DNA from: Bradyrhizobium sp. BR 10289
GTDB taxonomy: Bacteria; Pseudomonadota; Alphaproteobacteria; Rhizobiales; Xanthobacteraceae
Assembly (NCBI RefSeq): GCF_019455385.1
Contig: NZ_JACOFR010000010.1
Coordinates: forward strand, 124,001-188,000
Length of the DNA: 64,000 nucleotides
Direction: 5' to 3'
Under the pieces are notes generated by a model. It was not told the DNA's origin. It did no database searches and worked only from the letters and a program-made list of their open reading frames with translations. Positions 59,486 through 64,000 of the stretch are shown one piece after another. A program made the position numbers and the translations under genes. Each line of letters opens with the position of its first letter. Position 1 is the first letter of the stretch.

Positions 59486-61294
59486 ATGAGATTCACCGTC
59501 AAGGCCAAGCTTGCCAGCGCATTCGGCGTCGTCATCCTGCTCTCCATGATCGCCGGCGCGGTCGGATATCTGAAGCTGGCCGACATGGTCAATTCCTCCG
59601 AACTCCTGCTCGCTCGTTCGGGCCGCATGGAGAAGGCCGCGGACCTCAAGGAGGGTATCCTCATGATGGTGCGTTCGGAGAAAAACTCGATTCTTGCAAC
59701 CTCGGACGTCGAATACGAGCAATTCGTGGCCGATCTCGCCAAGAATCGCGATGCCCTGACCAAGAGCAAGGACGAAATTCAGGCTGCTGCCGTCAGCGAA
59801 ACCGGCAAGAAACTGATGGAGAGTTTCTCCGCTGCTTTCGCCAGGCTGAATGCGTATCAGGAAGAGACAGTCAGACTCGCGAAAACCGACAAGCTGAAGG
59901 CGCTGGATCGCTCCATGCATGACGGCCGCAAGGTCGTCGCGGACGCCATCGAGGCCGCCGACAATTATATCAAGAACAACAAGAAGAACATGACCGAGCA
60001 GGCTGAGCAGGCCAGGCAGGACGGCGCCCGCGCCGAGATGCTGCTGATGAGCCTTGTCATCGCCTCGCTGCTGATCGCGGTGGTCGCGGCGACCTGGATC
60101 GCGCTCAGCATCAGCCGCGCCCTGGCCCAGGCGGTGGGCCTTGCCGACGCCGTGGCGATCGGCGATCTCAGCCACAAGATCGAGTCCTCCAGCAATGACG
60201 AGATCGGCGATCTCATCAAGTCGCTGAACGCGATGACGGTGAACCTGAATGCGACGGCCGCGCTGGCCAACAAGATCGCGCAGGGGGACCTCACGGTCGA
60301 AGCCAAGCCGTTGTCGGACAAGGATACGCTCGGCCTCGCGCTCGAACGGATGGTGGAGAAGCTTCGCCAGATCGTGTCGGAAGCCCTAACCGCCGCGCAG
60401 AACGTCTCGGCGGGCAGCCAGGAGCTCTCCGCGAGCGCCGAGCAGCTCTCGCAGGGCGCCACCGAGCAGGCCTCGTCCGCCGAGGAGGCCTCGTCCTCGA
60501 TGGAGGAGATGGCCTCGAACGTGAAGCAGAACGCCGACAACGCCAATCAGACCGAGAAGATCGCTGCGCAGTCGGCCAAGGACGCCGAGGCGAGCGGTGC
60601 CGCGGTCGGCCGCGCCGTAAACGCGATGCAGACCATCGCCGAGAAGATCACGATCGTGCAGGAGATCGCGCGCCAGACCGACCTGCTAGCGCTCAACGCC
60701 GCGGTCGAGGCCGCGCGCGCCGGCGAGCACGGCAAGGGCTTTGCCGTGGTCGCCTCCGAAGTGCGCAAGCTCGCCGAGCGCAGCCAGGCGGCCGCCGCCG
60801 AGATCGGCACGCTCTCGGCCGAAACCGTGAAGGTCGCGCAGGAAGCGGGCTCCATGCTCTCCAAGCTCGTCCCCGACATCAAGCGGACGGCGGAACTGGT
60901 CGAAGAGATCACCGCGGCCTGCCGCGAGCAGGACGTCGGCTCGGCCCAGATCAACCAGGCCATTCAGCAGCTCGACAAGGTCGGCCAGCAGAATGCCAGC
61001 GCATCCGAGCAGGTGTCCTCGACTTCGGAGGAACTCGCCTCGCAGGCCGAGCAGCTCCAGTCGACCATTGCCTACTTCCGGATCAATCAGGGCGTGAAGA
61101 GCCAGGCTCCGGCGCCGATCGATCGCGCCGTCAACCAACTGCGCGCCAAGGCGGCCACCATGGCGGCGGCCGAGCGACCGGCTCGTAAGCCGCAGGCCAA
61201 ACCGGCGCGCGCGATGAAGGCTGCTGCCGGCGGCGGCTTTGCCTTCGACCTGAACGACGGCGAAGACGATCGCGACGCCGAATTCCAGCGCTAA
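59486..61294 (+). CDS. methyl-accepting chemotaxis protein 3, one extra HAMP-like module
   Basis: A 602-residue receptor. TM1 about 10-30, TM2 about 186-208, HAMP about 209-251, one ~40-residue module at 253-292 (EAKPLSDKD in the middle), then signalling helices nearly identical to those of receptors 1 and 2. The periplasmic domain is different from both, with KSEKNSILA-like motifs in common (VRSEKNSILA). It keeps the GGFAFD...RDAEFQR tail. No strong ribosome site is seen, but the N-terminus matches the other two. Confidence 0.93.
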   Translation: MRFTVKAKLASAFGVVILLSMIAGAVGYLKLADMVNSSELLLARSGRMEKAADLKEGILMMVRSEKNSILATSDVEYEQFVADLAKNRDALTKSKDEIQAAAVSETGKKLMESFSAAFARLNAYQEETVRLAKTDKLKALDRSMHDGRKVVADAIEAADNYIKNNKKNMTEQAEQARQDGARAEMLLMSLVIASLLIAVVAATWIALSISRALAQAVGLADAVAIGDLSHKIESSSNDEIGDLIKSLNAMTVNLNATAALANKIAQGDLTVEAKPLSDKDTLGLALERMVEKLRQIVSEALTAAQNVSAGSQELSASAEQLSQGATEQASSAEEASSSMEEMASNVKQNADNANQTEKIAAQSAKDAEASGAAVGRAVNAMQTIAEKITIVQEIARQTDLLALNAAVEAARAGEHGKGFAVVASEVRKLAERSQAAAAEIGTLSAETVKVAQEAGSMLSKLVPDIKRTAELVEEITAACREQDVGSAQINQAIQQLDKVGQQNASASEQVSSTSEELASQAEQLQSTIAYFRINQGVKSQAPAPIDRAVNQLRAKAATMAAAERPARKPQAKPARAMKAAAGGGFAFDLNDGEDDRDAEFQR

Positions 61295-61437
61295 GACCGT
61301 TCCAAGGGATCGGCCTGCCATTCACCAGCGGGCCGATCTTTCCTCGTTGACCAGCGCAAACGCGTAGGATTCAAGATGGCCCGTTCGGCCCGACATTCAG
61401 TGCAGGCGGCGGCCATCCCGGATGGGGGCATGCAGCG

Positions 61438-62292
61438 ATGATGCCCGCCGTACAGGATACGGCCGTCCATCTGTCGGACCGCCACTTCCGGACCATCGCC
61501 GAATTGATCGAGGGCCAGGTCGGCATCAAGCTGCCGCAGGGCAAGCGGCTGATGCTGGAAGGACGCTTGCACAAGCGCGTGCGTGCGCTGAATTTCTCAG
61601 ACCTCAACGAATATGTCGAGAATCTGTTCGAGGCCGAGCATTTCGACACCGAGCTCACGCATCTCATCGACGTGGTGACGACCAACAAGACCGATTTCTT
61701 CCGCGAGCCGCAACACTTTGCCTTCATGCGCGACGTCGCGATTCCGGCCTTGCTCAAGCTGCATGGGCGCAACAGTGCCAGCCTGAAGATCTGGAGTTCA
61801 GCGAGCTCCACGGGGATGGAAGCCTACACCACCGCGATGGTGCTGGACGACATGACGCGGAACGGCTCGCGCTTCCAGTACCGCATTCTCGGAACCGATA
61901 TCTCGACGGCGGTGCTCCGTCTCGCCAAAACCGCGATCTATACCCGCGACGTCCTCGCGCCAGTGCCCGAGCCCTTCGTGAAGCGCTATTTCCTGTCGTC
62001 GCGGGACAAGGCGCGCGGCGAGGTGCGGGTGGTGCCGGAATTACGGCGGATGACGCATTTCATGCGGATGAACCTGATGGATACGTCTTATCCGGTAGAC
62101 CGGGACGTCGACATCATCTTCTGCCGCAACGTGCTGATCTATTTTGACAAGCCGACGCAGCGAAAGGTCGTCGAGCAGCTTTGCAATCATCTGCGTCCGG
62201 GAGGATATTTGCTGGTCGGACACTCCGAGTCGATGGTTCACAGTGCCGTTCCGGGGCTGAAGCAGGTTCAGCCGACCATTTTCCAAGTCTGA
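61438..62292 (+). CDS. cheR: chemotaxis methyltransferase CheR
   Basis: A 284-residue SAM-dependent enzyme that methylates receptor glutamates. The N-terminal helical domain (about 15-80) leads to TTNKTDFFREP, IWSSASSTGMEAYTTAMVL, ILGTDIS, and IIFCRNVLIYFD, the usual order. In the SAM loop the usual GEE is GME, one acidic residue changed, which may modify binding. The C-terminal GHSE motif is intact. Lies between receptor 3 and cheB (17 bases before it). Confidence 0.94.
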   Translation: MMPAVQDTAVHLSDRHFRTIAELIEGQVGIKLPQGKRLMLEGRLHKRVRALNFSDLNEYVENLFEAEHFDTELTHLIDVVTTNKTDFFREPQHFAFMRDVAIPALLKLHGRNSASLKIWSSASSTGMEAYTTAMVLDDMTRNGSRFQYRILGTDISTAVLRLAKTAIYTRDVLAPVPEPFVKRYFLSSRDKARGEVRVVPELRRMTHFMRMNLMDTSYPVDRDVDIIFCRNVLIYFDKPTQRKVVEQLCNHLRPGGYLLVGHSESMVHSAVPGLKQVQPTIFQV

Positions 62293-62309
62293 TTGGGGGC
62301 ACGTTCAAC

Positions 62310-63401
62310 ATGCCGAGGGAGAAAGTTCGCGTACTGATCGTGGACGATTCGGCGTCGGTGCGCCAAATCCTTCAGACGATCCTGAACGAGGATCCGGATA
62401 TCGAGGTGATGGGCACGGCGTCCGATCCGTTCGTGGCGGCAAAGCGTCTCCAGGACGAGATTCCCGATGTCATGATTCTCGACCTCGAGATGCCGCGCAT
62501 GGATGGCATGACGTTCCTGCGCAAGATCATGGCGCAGCGGCCGATCCCGGTCATCATCTGCTCTTCGCTCACCGAGGAAGGCTCGAACGTGATGTTCGAG
62601 GCGTTCGAGGCCGGCGCCGTCGACATCGTTCCCAAGCCTAAGATCGACACGCGACAGGCGTTGCTCGAATGCTCGACGCGTTTGCGCGAAGCCGTGAAGT
62701 CGGCGGCGCGCGCACGTGTGCGGCCGCGGACGGAACGACGGGTGATCGAGAAGAAGTTGACGGCCGACGCTATCATCCCCCCGCCGGTGCAGGGCAAGGT
62801 GCGGCCGACGACGGAACGCATCGTGTGCATTGGAGCCTCGACCGGCGGGACCGAAGCGCTCAACGACGTGCTCGAGATGTTGCCGCCGCACTGTCCGCCG
62901 ATCGTGATCGTCCAGCACATGCCGGCCGGCTTCACCGCGGCCTTCGCCAAGCGTCTCGATGGCGTCTGCCAGATCCACGTCAAGGAGGCGGAGGATGGCG
63001 AGACCGTGCTGCCTGGCTGGGCCTATATCGCGCCGGGCGCCCGTCACATGCTGCTGCAGCGCATCGGCCTGCGCTACCAGATCGCGATCAAGGACGGCCC
63101 GCCGGTGTCGCGGCATCGCCCGTCGGTCGACGTGCTGTTCCGCTCGGCGGCCCAGCATGCCGGCGCCAATGCGCTCGGCGTCATCATGACCGGCATGGGC
63201 GACGACGGCGCGCGCGGCATGCTGGAGATGCGCAGGCTCGGCGCCGCGACGCGGGCGCAGGACGAGGACAGCTGCGTGGTGTTCGGCATGCCCAAGGAAG
63301 CCATCGCCCATGGCGGCGTGGAGAAGGTCGTCTCGCTGAACCTGATCCCGCGCGAGATCATGCTCTGGTACCAGACCGGGCACGTGGCGGCGGCAGGTTG
63401 A
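62310..63401 (+). CDS. cheB: chemotaxis methylesterase/deamidase CheB
   Basis: A 363-residue two-domain protein. The receiver domain has Asp12/13 and phospho-acceptor Asp58; the linker is basic; the esterase domain has the triad Ser177 (IGASTGGT), His203 (VQHMPAGF) and Asp299 (MGDDGA). All active-site parts are intact, so it removes receptor methyl groups after phosphorylation by CheA. GGGGGC lies upstream of ATG 62310. Five bases separate its stop from the next gene. Confidence 0.95.
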   Translation: MPREKVRVLIVDDSASVRQILQTILNEDPDIEVMGTASDPFVAAKRLQDEIPDVMILDLEMPRMDGMTFLRKIMAQRPIPVIICSSLTEEGSNVMFEAFEAGAVDIVPKPKIDTRQALLECSTRLREAVKSAARARVRPRTERRVIEKKLTADAIIPPPVQGKVRPTTERIVCIGASTGGTEALNDVLEMLPPHCPPIVIVQHMPAGFTAAFAKRLDGVCQIHVKEAEDGETVLPGWAYIAPGARHMLLQRIGLRYQIAIKDGPPVSRHRPSVDVLFRSAAQHAGANALGVIMTGMGDDGARGMLEMRRLGAATRAQDEDSCVVFGMPKEAIAHGGVEKVVSLNLIPREIMLWYQTGHVAAAG

Positions 63402-63406
63402 TCGTC

Positions 63407-64000
63407 ATGTCAGCCATTCCCGCCAACACGCTGACGGAGGCGACCGTCGCGATCGAACAGGTCTCGTCGCGGATCGAGGACGTGTTCGCGCGGGTCGGCC
63501 AGGAGCTCGGGCGCGGCCACCTCATCTTTGGGGAGTTGAACCAGGGCCTCGCGACGCTCTCGCAGGAGCTTTCCGGCGCCGAGATCGAGGGCGCCGCGAC
63601 CGCGTTGCAGGAGATCTCGGCGCGGCTTAGCGAGCTCGCAGAGGCGCTGCCGGCCGAGAGCGCGCTGCTGGCCACGATCGGCACCAGCACGGCGGAAGCG
63701 TCCGCGCTGCTCAAGCCGCTGTTCAAGCATATCGGGATGATCACGATCATCGCGCGCAGCGCCCGGATCGAGGCGGCCTCGCTCGACGGCGATCGCGAGG
63801 GCTTTCTCGCCTTCACGCAGGAGGCCTATGACCTCGGCAAGGCTGTGCAGGGCTCGATCGAGGGCTGCGCGAAAGACCAGCAGGGGCTGTCAGAAGCGGT
63901 TGCCACGGCGTCCGGCCGGCAGAAGGAATTCGAGAGCCGCTACGGAAAGCAATTGGTGTCGGAAAGCGCCGAGCTCGGCGCGGCCTATTCCGGATTGCGC
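63407..64000 (+). CDS. chemotaxis-associated helical protein (partial, runs off window)
   Basis: 198 codons with no stop before the window edge, starting ATG 63407. The predicted protein is almost entirely helical: TEATVAIEQVSSRIEDVFARVG at the start, then ATIGTSTAEASALLKPLFKHIGMITIIARSARIEAASL, which looks like the tip region of a chemoreceptor (IAxxARIEAA). No membrane segment is seen, so a soluble receptor-like or coupling protein is possible. It follows cheB by five bases, so it belongs to the operon. Full length unknown. Confidence 0.75.
   Translation, partial: MSAIPANTLTEATVAIEQVSSRIEDVFARVGQELGRGHLIFGELNQGLATLSQELSGAEIEGAATALQEISARLSELAEALPAESALLATIGTSTAEASALLKPLFKHIGMITIIARSARIEAASLDGDREGFLAFTQEAYDLGKAVQGSIEGCAKDQQGLSEAVATASGRQKEFESRYGKQLVSESAELGAAYSGLR

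Overview
The window looks like chromosome from Bradyrhizobium or a close relative (Nitrobacteraceae, Alphaproteobacteria). This is inferred from uniformly high G+C, short intergenic palindromes ending in GTCATTGCGAG or GTCATTCCGGGGC, many orphan solute-binding proteins, a fused NAD-dependent formate dehydrogenase, and the pca/pob and tcu catabolic genes. No phage, insertion sequence, CRISPR array or rRNA was seen. One tRNA is present, tRNA-Ile2 with a CAT anticodon.

Layout: (1) 1-1.2 kb holds an inverted pair of REP-like palindromes and a DUF2971-like gene of lower G+C. (2) 1.3-9.2 kb holds a secreted amidohydrolase, the tRNA with duplicated flanking repeats, and four solute-binding proteins of four transporter classes (TTT/Bug, TRAP-TAXI, ABC/LivK-like, ABC/TupA) with no permease or ATPase. 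(3) 7.1-24.6 kb is a molybdenum/tungsten-cofactor and formate island. It has an HTH-PBP regulator, TupA, a divergent MoeA, a MoeA-PBP fusion, a NicC-like flavin monooxygenase, mobA-fdhD, mobB-moeA, a TusA-like protein, an oxalate/formate (OFA) transporter, a small secreted protein, and fdsB (fused FdsG-FdsB) with fdsA. (4) 24.7-29.6 kb holds a ybaK-type deacylase and a GntR regulator divergent from tcuA - secreted hydrolase - tcuB. (5) 29.6-37.9 kb holds a lipase-like hydrolase after a giant MFS-PlsC-acyl-ACP synthetase fusion, a TetR gene with paired operators and a divergent small gene, a diguanylate cyclase, and pncB. (6) 38-40.4 kb holds a glycosyltransferase with a heptad-repeat tail and an outer-membrane protein. 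(7) 40.5-47.4 kb is an aromatic catabolic block: LysR-pcaH-pcaG, SnoaL-like and DJ-1-like enzymes, a GlxA-type regulator, and pobR-pobA. (8) 47.4-51.6 kb holds a CHASE2 adenylate cyclase behind a FecR-like protein, and an HD-GYP response regulator. (9) 51.9-64 kb is a chemotaxis operon: STAS-cheY-cheA-cheW-mcp-mcp-cheW-mcp-cheR-cheB and a partial gene running off the edge.

How the genes may work together (inference): the cofactor genes would insert and sulfurate the Mo/W centre of FdsA, and the OFA carrier would bring in oxalate or formate to feed it. pobA turns 4-hydroxybenzoate into protocatechuate, which pcaGH cleaves. The second-messenger enzymes (GGDEF, HD-GYP, class III cyclase) lie near the chemotaxis operon, suggesting that motility and c-di-GMP/cAMP control are linked here.

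The least explained items are the four orphan binding proteins, the pair of MoeA variants that share a PBP-like domain theme with the neighbouring regulator, and the three chemoreceptors. The receptors differ by whole ~40-residue modules and share an unusual C-terminal tail.
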